The translations under genes were made by a program, and so were the position numbers. Under the pieces are notes generated by a model. That model was not told the origin of the DNA and made no database searches. It saw only the letters and a list, made by a program, of their open reading frames with translations. A stretch of DNA of 64,000 bases from Micromonospora sp. WMMD1128. Lineage in GTDB: Bacteria > Actinomycetota > Actinomycetes > Mycobacteriales > Micromonosporaceae. The stretch is from NCBI RefSeq assembly GCF_027497235.1, contig NZ_CP114902.1:5110001-5174000 (forward strand). The letters run 5' to 3'. Positions 37,556 to 46,240 of the stretch are shown here, piece after piece. The first letter of the stretch is position 1. The number at the start of each line of letters is the position of its first letter.

Positions 37556-38248
37556 GTGGCGCGCCTGCTGCTCATCGAGGACGACCTGACCATCCGCACC
37601 CCGCTGCTGCGCGCCCTACGCGAGTTCGGGCACGCCGTCGCGGCGGCGTCGACCGCCCTGGACGGGCTGCGCGACGCCCTCGACGACCGGCCCGACCTGG
37701 TCGTGCTCGACCTCGGCCTGCCCGATCTGGACGGCGGCGAGTTGCTGCGGATGTTGCGCGCGGTAAGCGCGGTGCCGGTCGTGGTGGCGACCGCCCGCGA
37801 CGACGAGGTCGAGATCGTCCGCCTGCTCGACGCGGGCGCCGACGACTACCTGGTGAAGCCGTTCACCGCCGCCCAACTGGACGCGCGGGTCCGCGCGGTG
37901 CTGCGACGCGCCGCGAGTGGCGGCGCGACCGAGACCGCGCTCGTGGTCGGCGGGCTGCGGATCGACAGGCGCGCACGCCAGGTCACGCTCGACGGCGCGC
38001 CGGTGGAGCTGACCCCCCGCGAGTTCGACCTGTTGCATCATCTGGCCGGCCGGCCCGGGCAGGTCGTCACCAAACGGGAGTTGCTCACCGAGGTCTGGCG
38101 GATCCCGTACGGCGGCGCCGACAAGACCGTCGACGTACACCTGTCCTGGTTGCGCCGCAAGCTCGGCGAGAGCGCCCAGGCGCCGCGCTACCTGCACACG
38201 GTGCGCGGCGTCGGGGTGCGGCTGGACGTGCCGGGGCGCGACGGGTGA
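37556..38248 (+). CDS. OmpR-family response regulator
   Basis: The 230-residue protein has a receiver domain (phosphoacceptor Asp in LVVLDLGLPDLDGGELL, Lys in DDYLVKPFTAAQL) and a C-terminal winged helix (ELTPREFDLLHHLAGRPGQV to LHTVRGVGVRLD). GTG 37556 lies six bases after TACTCT (37544-37549), suggesting a leaderless start and excluding the longer frame upstream. The stop overlaps the start of the kinase gene as GTGA. Confidence 0.93.
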   Translation: MARLLLIEDDLTIRTPLLRALREFGHAVAAASTALDGLRDALDDRPDLVVLDLGLPDLDGGELLRMLRAVSAVPVVVATARDDEVEIVRLLDAGADDYLVKPFTAAQLDARVRAVLRRAASGGATETALVVGGLRIDRRARQVTLDGAPVELTPREFDLLHHLAGRPGQVVTKRELLTEVWRIPYGGADKTVDVHLSWLRRKLGESAQAPRYLHTVRGVGVRLDVPGRDG

Positions 38249-39522
38249 GGGGCCGGTTGACCCTCCTGGTCGCGGCCGTCGGGGTGCTCGTCATGATCGC
38301 GTTCCTGGTGCCGCTCGCGGTGCTGGTGCGTACCGTCGCCGCGGACCGCGCGACCGCCCGGGCCACCGCCGACGTGCAGCGCCTGGTCGCGGTCGTCGGC
38401 ACGGCCGCACCGGAGACCGTCGGGCTGACCGTGGACCAGCTCGCCACCGACACCGGCCGTGAGGTGAGCGTCTACCTCGCCGACGGAACCGTGCTCGGCG
38501 CGCGGGCGCCGCGCACCCCGGCGGTCGCGCTGGCCGCCCGGGGGCAGAGCCTGACCGTCGAGTCCGACGCCGGGCGGGAGGTGGTCGTCGCGGTGCAGGG
38601 TCGCCCGGAGGGGACCGGCGTCATTCGTACCGTCGTCCCCCCGGCCGAGCTGACCGCCGGCGTGACCCGCGCCTGGCTGGTCCTGGCGCTGCTCGGCGCG
38701 TTGCTCGTGCTTGTCGGCCTCGTGGTCGCCGACCGGCTGGCCGGCACCCTGGTCCGGCCGATCTCGGCGCTGTCCGCCGTCTCCCACCGGCTCGCGAACG
38801 CCGAACTCGACGCCCGCGTCGAACCGGCCGGGCCGGCCGAGCTGCGGGAGGTCGCCGGCGCGTTGAACCACCTCGCCGAACGGATCCAGGTGCTGCTGCG
38901 CGAGGAACGCGAGCAGGTGGCCGACCTGTCGCACCGCTTGCGTACCCCGTTGACAGCGTTGCGGCTGGAGGCCGAGTCGTTGCGGGACCGCGACGACGCC
39001 GCCCGCCTGACCGCCGCGGTCGACGGCCTGGAACGGGCCGTGACCGGCGTGATCCGGCAGGCCCGGTGGCGCAGCACGGCGGTGGCCGGGGGCAGCTGCG
39101 ACGCGGCGGCCGTGGTCGGCGAACGGGTGACGTTCTGGTCGGTGCTCGCGGAGGACACCGGCCGGGTCGTGACGCTCGACCTCGCTCCCGGCCCGCTGCC
39201 GGTGCGGCTGGGCGGTGACGAGCTGGCCGCCGCCGTGGACGCGCTGCTGGGCAACGTGTTCGCCCACACGCCCGACGGCACCCCGTTCACGGTGCGGCTC
39301 GCGGCGGAGGATGACGAGGCGGCGCTGACCGTGGCCGACCGCGGCCCGGGGCTGCCGCCCGGCCCGGTGCGGCGGGGGGCCAGCCGGGCCGGGTCGACCG
39401 GGCTCGGCCTGGACATCGCCGAGCGGGCCGCCCGTGCGGGCGGCGGCCGGCTGGAGCTGTCGACGAACGCGGGCGGCGGGGCCCGGGTGGTGCTCCGGCT
39501 GGACGTCGCGCGTCCGCACTGA
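38245..39522 (+). CDS. Sensor histidine kinase partner
   Basis: The 425-residue membrane kinase has two transmembrane helices (about 4-30 and 145-170) flanking a short extracellular sensor region, then HAMP (RPISALSAVSHRLANAELDA), HisKA with the phospho-His in QVADLSHRLRTPLTALRLEA and an HATPase domain (GNVFAHTPDGTPF, DRGPGLPPG, STGLGLDIAERA). The first conserved Asn of the N-box is in LLGNVFAH. It overlaps the response regulator gene and so is made with it. The signal is unknown; the PepSY protein downstream may be a target. Confidence 0.93.
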   Translation: MRGRLTLLVAAVGVLVMIAFLVPLAVLVRTVAADRATARATADVQRLVAVVGTAAPETVGLTVDQLATDTGREVSVYLADGTVLGARAPRTPAVALAARGQSLTVESDAGREVVVAVQGRPEGTGVIRTVVPPAELTAGVTRAWLVLALLGALLVLVGLVVADRLAGTLVRPISALSAVSHRLANAELDARVEPAGPAELREVAGALNHLAERIQVLLREEREQVADLSHRLRTPLTALRLEAESLRDRDDAARLTAAVDGLERAVTGVIRQARWRSTAVAGGSCDAAAVVGERVTFWSVLAEDTGRVVTLDLAPGPLPVRLGGDELAAAVDALLGNVFAHTPDGTPFTVRLAAEDDEAALTVADRGPGLPPGPVRRGASRAGSTGLGLDIAERAARAGGGRLELSTNAGGGARVVLRLDVARPH

Positions 39523-39594
39523 CCGTCCCGCCGTGTCGCGCTGCGGCTGACTCGTTCCCGCTCCCCCGCCTCTTGAACTCAAGCTCTCCCTAGG

Positions 39595-39722
39595 CGCCGC
39601 TAACTTCATGATCACGCAGGTTGGGGGCGGGGGCGGTTATCGAGTGACGGAGCGCGTCGTGCTTCCGGGATCGGTGAGATCTTGGTGCGGAATGGCCCTT
39701 CTAGGGGCGTTTTCATACCAAG
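39595..39722. repeat. Intergenic repeats: AACTTCATGATCA motif and family A hairpin
   Basis: GCCGCTAACTTCATGATCA at 39595-39613 matches the arms of 53691-53745. At 39681-39722, CTTGGT and ACCAAG enclose an inner GCCC...GGGGC hairpin with the same order as 53630-53671. These lie in the 622-base gap 39523-40144, where I see no gene. Confidence 0.55.
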
Positions 39723-39847
39723 TCACCTGGTCTCTTCGGGACGCCGCGCAGGCGTGAAAACGGGCAACCGGCCGCACGGTGGTCTGCTCTCCGGCCGGGT
39801 CTCGTGCGCGCAAGGGCGGCCGGCGGTCGTTTCGGCCATGATCAACA

Positions 39848-39906
39848 CCAGTTCGGTGAAGTGGTGGCATCGCCGGTGGTCGGATACCCCCACTTCACCG
39901 AACTGG
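39848..39906. repeat. Intergenic hairpin element family B, 17-bp perfect arms
   Basis: CCAGTTCGGTGAAGTGG (39848-39864) and its exact complement (39890-39906) enclose 25 bases. The left arm and the bases before it (CATGATCA) resemble the left arm at 28060-28089. Confidence 0.65.
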
Positions 39907-40144
39907 CGTCCGGCCGACCGACGTCTCCCGAGCACCGCGGGCATCAAGACGGCCAAACGGGTGCAAGCTGGGTCAGTTTACCGGTCAGATCTCCAGCGGT
40001 CGGGGAGTGGATGATCGACCTCGCGAAGGGGTGTCCTCCGGTCCGCCGCCGGCAGCCCTTAACCCCGCCTTGTCTTTCGGCTAGCGCGACGCTCACCGCC
40101 CGGCGCGCATCGTCGACGGCAGGAATCGAGGAAAGGTGGTGACC

Positions 40145-40828
40145 ATGCGACGCACTTCCCTGGTGCTCGCGGCGGCCGGTGGGGTCGCCGTGCTGGCGGT
40201 GACCGGCGTGGCGCTCGGCGTGACCGCGGCGGACCGGTCGAGCGGGCGTTCCACACCGGCCGCCGTGACGGTGGCGGACGACCCGGCCCGGGTCGGTGAC
40301 GACGATTCGGCCGGAACGGCGCCCGGCGACGACAACCCGGCTCGGTCGGCGAACGGGGCCGAGGACGATCCGGCCCGGTCGACGAACGGAGGCGACGACA
40401 ATCCGGCCCGTGCGGCGACGGCCGACGACGGGTCGGCCCCGGCCGCCACGAGCGGTGAGGACAACCCGGCCCGGCAGGGCCGGGACGACGACGGCACGGG
40501 CACCGCCCCGGCGGCCGGCCGCGCGGTGAGCCGGCAGCGGGCCGCCGAGGTGGCGCTGGCCCGTACCGGCGGCGGCCGGGTCACCGAGATCGAGGCGGAG
40601 ACCGAGCACGGCCGTCCGGCGTGGAGCGTGAAGGTCGTCCGGGACGGATGGCGGCACGAGGTCAAGGTCGACCGGGGCACCGGCGCGGTCCTGGCGGCCG
40701 AGCGGCTACGGCCCGACGCCGACGACCGGGGCGGACGCGACGACCACAGCGGACGCGACGACCGGGGCACGGACGACCGGAGCGACGACCACGGCCACGA
40801 TCACGGCGACGATCGCGACGACGACTGA
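40145..40828 (+). CDS. Secreted PepSY-domain protein with acidic repeats and a His/Asp-rich tail
   Basis: The protein has 227 residues. An N-terminal signal segment (LVLAAAGGVAVLAVTGVALG) is followed by an acidic low-complexity region with repeated DDNPAR/DDPAR units (about 45-120). A PepSY domain follows (about 130-185; AAEVALARTGGGRVTEIEAE, WSVKVVRDGWRHEVKVD). The tail (about 190-227) is almost only Asp, Arg, His and Gly and looks able to bind metal ions. ATG 40145 has GAAAGG in front. It lies downstream of the OmpR/HK pair, a placing common for PepSY proteins, so regulation by that pair is a reasonable inference. Confidence 0.8.
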   Translation: MRRTSLVLAAAGGVAVLAVTGVALGVTAADRSSGRSTPAAVTVADDPARVGDDDSAGTAPGDDNPARSANGAEDDPARSTNGGDDNPARAATADDGSAPAATSGEDNPARQGRDDDGTGTAPAAGRAVSRQRAAEVALARTGGGRVTEIEAETEHGRPAWSVKVVRDGWRHEVKVDRGTGAVLAAERLRPDADDRGGRDDHSGRDDRGTDDRSDDHGHDHGDDRDDD

Positions 40829-40847
40829 CGTGACGATCGGGGGCCGG

Positions 40848-40890
40848 AGGGCCGGGGGCCGGGCGCGGAGCGATCTCCGTACCCGGCCCT
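40848..40890. terminator. Bidirectional terminator between PepSY and expansin genes
   Basis: AGGGCCGGG (40848-40856) pairs with CCCGGCCCT (40882-40890), with an inner CGGAG-CGAT-CTCCG hairpin at 40866-40879. It lies between convergent genes. Confidence 0.7.
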
Positions 40891-40897
40891 GCCGTTC

Positions 40898-42262
40898 TCA
40901 CCGCAGCGTGCACCGCAGCTCGGACGGCGCCTGGTTGTCGCCGGAGGCGACCAGGCCCCAACTGGTGGAACCGCCGGCCGGTAGGGCGCCGTTCCAGGCC
41001 GCGTTCGTGGCGGTCACCCGCGCGCCGGTCTGGGTCGCGGCGGCGTTCCACGCGTTCACCAACCGCTGCCCGCCGGCGAAGACGACCTCACTGCTCCATC
41101 CGGTGGCGGCGGACGTGCCGGTGTTGCGCACGGTCACCTCGGCCTGGAAACCGCCCGCCCACGCGCCGGTGACCGTCCAGGTCGCCGCGCACCCCGTACC
41201 GGACGGGGGCGTGCCGGTGGGCGTCGGGCTCGGCGAAACCGTCGGGCTGGGCGAGATGGTCGGGCTCGGCGACACGGTCGGGCTGGGCGACACGGTCGGG
41301 CTGGGCGACGCGGTCGGCGACCCCGTCGAGCCGTCCGACGTGGTGTAGGCGACCGGCGTGTACGCGGCCGAGCAGGTGCCGCCGCACGAGGACGGCAGCG
41401 AGAACCGGTACACCCGGCCGCCGTTGATCAGCGCGCCGGTGACGTCCCGCACCCGGATCTGGAAGTCGGTGCCGTCCGCGCCGAGCACGTACGCCTGACC
41501 CATGTCGCTGTTCATGGTGGCGGCCCGCCACACGCCGCCGGACAGGTACTCCACCCCGTGGATGCCGTTGGCCAGGTGGGAGACCGCGATGGCCGGCCAG
41601 TAGCGTTGCGCGCCACGCAGGAACGCGATCCGGATGTCGCCGGAGTAGCCGGGCGCCGGCACGAACGACCAGGAGACCCGGCGGTTGTTCCAGTGGTTCG
41701 GATAGAGGTCACCGACCGGGACGCCGTCGCGGGCGAAGCGGTTCAGGGCGCCGGTGGACAGGTCCAGGTGGTTGCGGTCGTCCCGGCACCAGGCGTTGCC
41801 GTCGCCGCAGGAGTCGGCAACCACCATGGTCAGGGTCGCCCCGTTGTAGCCGTCGGCGACCCAGGATCCGTTGCGGCAGAACGGTTGCCCCGGCGCGCCG
41901 TCGTTGGTGCCGGTGCAGCGGTCGCCGATGGTCACCTGGACGAACCGGCCGCAGTTGAGTCCGTTGTTCCACAGCCCGATCCGGTCCGCCTGCGCCGGCG
42001 GCAGCGGCCGGACCGGATAGGACGTGTAGTCGCCGGGCATGTCATAGACGTTGAGCGCGACGAAGTCCGGCGCGTCCAGTTCGGACTGCGGCAGGCCGCA
42101 GCCGCCGTACGGGGAGCCGAGTCCGTCGAAGTGGGTGGCGTTGCCGGTCACCGGCGCGGGTGGGTCGTCGACCGCGAGCGCGGGCAGTTGACCGGCGACG
42201 AGCAACGCGGTCGCGGCGGCGGCCAGGGCCGCGGCGGACCGGAGGCGGGACTGCGGGGTCAT
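40898..42262 (-). CDS. Secreted expansin-like protein with CBM2
   Basis: The protein has 454 residues. A signal peptide (1-30) precedes a double-psi beta-barrel domain (about 38-180; ATHFDGLGSPYGGCGLPQSE, VTIGDRCTGTNDGAPGQPFC, MVVADSCGDGNAWC) with several disulfide cysteines. An expansin-type second domain follows (about 195-300). A Ser-Pro-Thr linker built from an 18-base DNA repeat (about 308-349) leads to a C-terminal CBM2 (about 354-454). Expansins loosen cellulose networks without hydrolysis, so this fits the cellulose theme of the window. ATG 42262 has GGAAGG upstream. No CebR-like box is visible before it. Confidence 0.85.
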   Translation of the reverse strand: MTPQSRLRSAAALAAAATALLVAGQLPALAVDDPPAPVTGNATHFDGLGSPYGGCGLPQSELDAPDFVALNVYDMPGDYTSYPVRPLPPAQADRIGLWNNGLNCGRFVQVTIGDRCTGTNDGAPGQPFCRNGSWVADGYNGATLTMVVADSCGDGNAWCRDDRNHLDLSTGALNRFARDGVPVGDLYPNHWNNRRVSWSFVPAPGYSGDIRIAFLRGAQRYWPAIAVSHLANGIHGVEYLSGGVWRAATMNSDMGQAYVLGADGTDFQIRVRDVTGALINGGRVYRFSLPSSCGGTCSAAYTPVAYTTSDGSTGSPTASPSPTVSPSPTVSPSPTISPSPTVSPSPTPTGTPPSGTGCAATWTVTGAWAGGFQAEVTVRNTGTSAATGWSSEVVFAGGQRLVNAWNAAATQTGARVTATNAAWNGALPAGGSTSWGLVASGDNQAPSELRCTLR

Positions 42263-42444
42263 GGGTTGGCCTTCCAGGCGGGCCGACCCGTGGCACGGGT
42301 CGGCTCAGGAGTGGTGGTTGCCCGTCCTGCCCGGCCGTGCCCGCCCAACCATGCCACCACCGCGACACTCGACGTGTCAATGTCATCCACGCCGTCCGCG
42401 CGAGCGGCTGGTGACGCAGAGCAATCGAACCGCTACATTGAAGT

Positions 42445-43545
42445 ATGGTCCTCGCACCCGAAGGCCGACCGCCGGACCCGGTCTACCGTCCCGTGCTGTC
42501 CGGCCGGCGGGGTGAGTTGGAAGCTCTGACCCACCTCGACGACACCGTCGCCGCGCTGCTCGCACCGGTCGTCGACGTCCTCGCGAACGATCCGGGCACG
42601 GTCGACGCACTCGGGCGGCTGCCCGCCGGGGTCGTGCCCGCGGTGGACGTGTCGGCGCTGCCGGACGCCCCGGAACACGATCCGGTGCGCTGGGGCGTAC
42701 CCGTGGTGCCGGTGATCGGCCTCGCGGAGAGTGACCGGCGGCTGGCGGCCCACGGGGCGGCGGCCCGGGCCTGGGCGGGGCGGGCGGTGATCCGGCTGCG
42801 CACCGGCCCGGACCGGGTCGGCCCGGATGCCGCCACCACGGCCGTGGAGCGGGTGTGGCGGTCGACCGGGTTGGTGCCGGAGCAGTGTGACCTGCTGCTG
42901 GACGCGGGTGACGTGTGCTGCCTGGCCGACGTCCGGATTGCCGAGCCACGGGTGCGGCGCGCGGCCCAGTGGGCCCGCCGGCACGCCTGGCGTTCGGTGA
43001 CCGTGGCGGCGGGCGGGATGCCGCCGGCGCTGTCCCGACTCCCGACCGACGAGCCGGTTCGCCTGGACCGCTACGACTGGCTGCTCTGGCAGCGCCTGGC
43101 CGATCTGCGGCTGGGGTACGGCGACTACGGCGTGGGTTGCGCGGCGCGCGGCGCGGACGCCCCGGGCGACCGGCTGCCGACGCTGCGCTGGACGGCGGGC
43201 GGGGCGTGGTGGATCTACCGTTGGTGCCGGCGGGGCGGGCGGGGCGACGAGCGCTTCGCCGACCTGTGCCGCACGCTCGTGGCCGCGCCGCACTGGCCGG
43301 CGGCCGGCGCCGGCTTCTCCTGGGGCGACCACGAGGTCCTGCGCCGGGCCCGGCGCGGTGCCGGGGCGGGTTCGGAGTCCTCCTGGATCGCCTGGAGCAC
43401 GTCGCACCACCTGGCGTACGTGCTGGCCGCGCTGGCCCGGACCGACCGGGAGCCGAGCGGCTCCTGGCGGGCCGACCAGGACATCCTGGAGCGGGGGCGT
43501 GCCGGCCGGCCGCAGCGCGGCGGGGAGTCCCGCCGCGCCGGCTGA
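42445..43545 (+). CDS. Beta-family protein (beta_protein Pfam-like)
   Basis: The 366-residue cytoplasmic protein starts YRPVLSGRRGELEALTHL, a signature I associate with the phage/bacterial beta protein family. Strand-rich blocks follow (VVPVIGLAESDRRLA, DLLLDAGDVCCLADV), then an aromatic-rich C-terminal half (WTAGGAWWIYRWCRRGG, SSWIAWSTSHHLAYVLAAL). Its function is unknown. ATG 42445 lies five bases after TACATT (42434-42439), suggesting a leaderless start. A phage origin is possible for the family, but no other phage gene is near. Confidence 0.65.
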   Translation: MVLAPEGRPPDPVYRPVLSGRRGELEALTHLDDTVAALLAPVVDVLANDPGTVDALGRLPAGVVPAVDVSALPDAPEHDPVRWGVPVVPVIGLAESDRRLAAHGAAARAWAGRAVIRLRTGPDRVGPDAATTAVERVWRSTGLVPEQCDLLLDAGDVCCLADVRIAEPRVRRAAQWARRHAWRSVTVAAGGMPPALSRLPTDEPVRLDRYDWLLWQRLADLRLGYGDYGVGCAARGADAPGDRLPTLRWTAGGAWWIYRWCRRGGRGDERFADLCRTLVAAPHWPAAGAGFSWGDHEVLRRARRGAGAGSESSWIAWSTSHHLAYVLAALARTDREPSGSWRADQDILERGRAGRPQRGGESRRAG

Positions 43546-43546
43546 G

Positions 43547-43828
43547 TCAGTCCTGCTCGGTGAAACCGAACTGGACGACGCCCTCGTCGTCGACGACCGC
43601 GTCGACGGAGGTGTCGTTGAGCAGCTCGGCGGCGTCGGAGTCCAGGAAGATCCGCGCCCCCTCGGTGTCCACCACCTGGTCGCCCTGCACGGGCTGCGGC
43701 ACCAACTCGATGGAGAGCGAGCCGGCGTCGGTGTCGGCGGCGATACGCAGCCCACCCGCGTCGGCCAGGTCCTGCTGGGCGGCGAGGTCACGGATCACCA
43801 GAACGGCGTTGTCGGTCATGGTCAGCAT
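43547..43828 (-). CDS. IscA/HesB-like protein without cysteines
   Basis: The 93-residue protein follows the IscA/HesB pattern (LVIRDLAAQQDLADAGGLRI, QPVQGDQVVDTEGARIFLD) but contains no cysteine, whereas Fe-S carriers of this fold need three. It therefore cannot bind a cluster in the usual way. ATG 43828 has GAGGAG seven bases upstream. The stop lies one base beyond that of the convergent beta-family gene. Confidence 0.75.
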   Translation of the reverse strand: MLTMTDNAVLVIRDLAAQQDLADAGGLRIAADTDAGSLSIELVPQPVQGDQVVDTEGARIFLDSDAAELLNDTSVDAVVDDEGVVQFGFTEQD

Positions 43829-44069
43829 GGCGGAACTCCTCGTGGCTGGTGAGAATTCGCGGGCGACTCGGCCCACGCGGTCGGCTCGCGACCGGCAGAA
43901 GCGGACGAAACGTCGTTCGCCGCACGGAAGCGGGGCGGTCGGACCGGCCCCTCACCACCCACGGTGCCCCCTGCCGGTGGATCCGTCAAATAGAGCGACG
44001 TGATCGGCCGCGGCCGACGTGAACTGGCGTTTTCCCACCGGCCGGCCGGCCGGTCCATAAGCTCGGGCC

Positions 44070-44786
44070 ATGGACGACCCACGCAGGTACGCCGCCGAGT
44101 TCATCGGCTCGCTGCTGCTGATCTTCTTCGGCGTGGGCAGCGCCGTCTTCGCCCGGGTCCAGGGTGGTGTGGTGGTCGTGGCCCTGGCCTTCGGCTTCAC
44201 CATGCTGGCGCTCGTCTACGCGATGGGACCGCTCTCCGGCAGCCACATCAACCCGGCGGTGACGCTCGGCGTGCTGCTCTCCGGGAAGATCTCCCCGCTG
44301 GGCGCGGTGGCGTACTGGATCGCGCAGTTCGCCGGCGCGACGGTGGCCGCGTTCGTGATCTGGGCCCTCACCCGATGGGGTGACGTGGTCGACCAGACCG
44401 GCGCGCTCGGCACCAACGGGTACGGCGCGCACATCAACCTGGGTGGCGCCGCCGTGCTGGAGACGGTGCTGACGTTCCTGTTCGTCCTAGTGGTGCTGGT
44501 GGTGACCGGTCGCGGCGAACACGCCGCGTTCGCCGGGGTGCCGATCGGTCTCGCCCTGGCCGCCGCACACCTGGTCGGGCTCACCCTGGACGGCACCTCG
44601 GTCAACCCGGCGCGGTCGTTCGGCCCGGCCCTGTTCCAGGGCGGCAGCGCGCTGCGCCAGCTCTGGGTGTTCATCGTCTTCCCGCTGCTCGGTGGCGCGC
44701 TTGCCGCCCTGGTCGCGCCGCTGGTCCTGCGCCCGGGGGCGGGCGGGCGTGGCGCGGCGGAACGGGTGGTCACTCCACGCCCCTGA
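44070..44786 (+). CDS. Aquaporin (MIP family)
   Basis: The 238-residue membrane channel has six transmembrane helices and both NPA loops: GSHINPAVTLG near residue 60 and GTSVNPARSFGPALF near 175. The Arg after the second NPA belongs to the selectivity filter, and the AqpZ-like length points to a water channel, though glycerol transport cannot be excluded by eye. ATG 44070 lies six bases after TAAGCT (44058-44063), suggesting a leaderless start. The C-terminal tail is short and Arg/Gly-rich. Confidence 0.93.
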   Translation: MDDPRRYAAEFIGSLLLIFFGVGSAVFARVQGGVVVVALAFGFTMLALVYAMGPLSGSHINPAVTLGVLLSGKISPLGAVAYWIAQFAGATVAAFVIWALTRWGDVVDQTGALGTNGYGAHINLGGAAVLETVLTFLFVLVVLVVTGRGEHAAFAGVPIGLALAAAHLVGLTLDGTSVNPARSFGPALFQGGSALRQLWVFIVFPLLGGALAALVAPLVLRPGAGGRGAAERVVTPRP

Positions 44787-44803
44787 GACCGGCGGACCGA
44801 CGC

Positions 44804-45115
44804 TCAGGCGCCGGGGCGGTAGGGGTGCGGCTCGGCGGTGGGGTCGCCGCGCTCGACCAGCGCGTCGATCTCGGCGGGCGGCAGCCCGCGCAGTGCGAGC
44901 ACCCGCCGCCCCCAGCGGTGCAGCCGGCACGGGTACGGGCTGGCGTCGTTGCGGCAGATCGTCCCGCCGGACCAGGTCCGGGGCGCGTGCACCACCACCG
45001 CCCGCACCGCGAACTGGACGTCCTCGACCGTCACGTAGGGCGGCAGCGGAATCTCCCGCAACACGCCGCCGTCGGCGGGAGGGCGGGCGGGGGCGACGGG
45101 CGCGAGGCGGCTCAT
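44804..45115 (-). CDS. Small CRND-motif protein, short paralog
   Basis: The 103-residue cytoplasmic protein has a core VTVEDVQFAVRAVVVHAPRT, then GGTICRNDASPYPCRLHRWG, RRVL and IDALVERG. Nearly the same core occurs in the protein at 52826-53449 (PEDVRLAVRAVVVHA, CRNDGAAFPCRLHRWG, RRVLETHG, IDALIRHG). The paired cysteines with His suggest a metal site or a disulfide; I know no function. ATG 45115 has GGAGG eight bases before it. It lies just upstream, in the same direction, of the two ectodomain proteins. Confidence 0.75.
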   Translation of the reverse strand: MSRLAPVAPARPPADGGVLREIPLPPYVTVEDVQFAVRAVVVHAPRTWSGGTICRNDASPYPCRLHRWGRRVLALRGLPPAEIDALVERGDPTAEPHPYRPGA

Positions 45116-45221
45116 CGGTCAAGCCTCCACAAAGGATGGTGGGACGGGACATCGGAAAGGTACGCCGCCCGGCCCGGCCCACGACGGACAAACTGTCCCG
45201 GCGCGACGGCCCCGTGTGCGG

Positions 45222-46100
45222 TCAGCGCAGCGCCACGGCCTGGAGACTGACGTTGCCACACTGCCCGAGCGACTCCTCCACGGTCCAGCTCACCAGCAGC
45301 TTCGCGCCGCGTGGCGCCCGGAACCGGAGGGTGAAGTCGGCGGTGAGCGCGGTGTGCGGGTCCTCCATCCGGATCGTGCTCACCGGGCCACCGGTCACCC
45401 GCACGTCGAGCCGGCCGCGTGCCATCCAGAGCCCCGCGTAGAGGTGCACGGTGCGCGGTTGGCCGTTACCGGCCACCGTCAGCCGGAAGCTGCTGCCCCG
45501 GTCGCAGGCGTAGACCCCGGACATGGTGCCGCTGTCCGAGGCCACCGGGACGCCGTCCCGCCAGGCGTACTCCTCCGGGTTGTTGCGGTAGCTCACCCGT
45601 TTGCCCCGGCCGCCCTCGTCCCGGATCTCGCCGGAGCCGCCCTTCTTGCGGACCGTCCGGTCGGCGCCGAGCAGTCCCCACTGGACCCAGTCGACGGCGC
45701 CCACAGCGGTGAGGTCGACCAGGGCAGGCACCTCGGCGCGGCTGACCTCGACGGTCGGTGGGGCCACCGTGGACGGAGGCGCGGTGGACGGTGACGGGCT
45801 CGGCGACGGCGTCCGCTGCCGCGGTCGCAGGCCGGGGGTGGCGACCGCGGCGTCGCCCTCGCTCGGCAGCCCGACCCGGCCGGTCGGCGCCACCGGCAGC
45901 ATCGCGTTCTCCTCGCGCGGCGAGTCGTGCCGCTCGGTGCCGAGGTAGGCCACGAGCGCCGCCAGGCAGAGGAACGCGGCCAGGCCCTCCAGCATCAGCC
46001 GCCGCCGGCGCCGCAGCCGGCGCAACGCGGACCGGGTACGCGGGCGGCCCTCTCGGTGCGAGCCGGGGCCGGTTCGCGAACGGTCCTCCTCGCCCACCAC
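45222..46100 (-). CDS. Single-pass membrane protein with DW-WG ectodomain, paralog 1
   Basis: The protein has 292 residues. A basic cytoplasmic start (about 1-35) leads to one transmembrane helix (MLEGLAAFLCLAALVAYLG), a Ser/Pro-rich stalk (about 85-115) and a beta-rich ectodomain (about 120-292). Landmarks are VDWVQWGLLGADRTVRKKGG, GEIRDEGG, WRDGVPVASDSGTMSGVY, LTVAGNGQPRTVHLY, FRAPRGAKLLVSW and VSLQAVALR. The next gene encodes the same ectodomain. The fold looks like a carbohydrate- or ligand-binding beta-sandwich, and no catalytic residues stand out. GTG 46100 and GTG 46097 both follow GGAGG; 46097 has better spacing. Confidence 0.72.
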   Translation of the reverse strand: MVGEEDRSRTGPGSHREGRPRTRSALRRLRRRRRLMLEGLAAFLCLAALVAYLGTERHDSPREENAMLPVAPTGRVGLPSEGDAAVATPGLRPRQRTPSPSPSPSTAPPSTVAPPTVEVSRAEVPALVDLTAVGAVDWVQWGLLGADRTVRKKGGSGEIRDEGGRGKRVSYRNNPEEYAWRDGVPVASDSGTMSGVYACDRGSSFRLTVAGNGQPRTVHLYAGLWMARGRLDVRVTGGPVSTIRMEDPHTALTADFTLRFRAPRGAKLLVSWTVEESLGQCGNVSLQAVALR

Positions 46101-46240
46101 ACCCTCCGCTTCGTGTCCCGCGGCGACGCCGGAAGCGGCGGAGCGCGACGGGCTTCACGCTGTCACCGGCCGGCCGTTTGCGCCATATGTGAACCGACGG
46201 GCGTTTCCAGTTCGTTACCAAGAGGTAGCTGAGCCGGCGG

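Noticed and set aside
42446..43545. Treating the beta-family protein as evidence of a prophage.
   Set aside because: No integrase, terminase, capsid or attachment repeats are visible around it, and the flanking genes are ordinary chromosomal ones.
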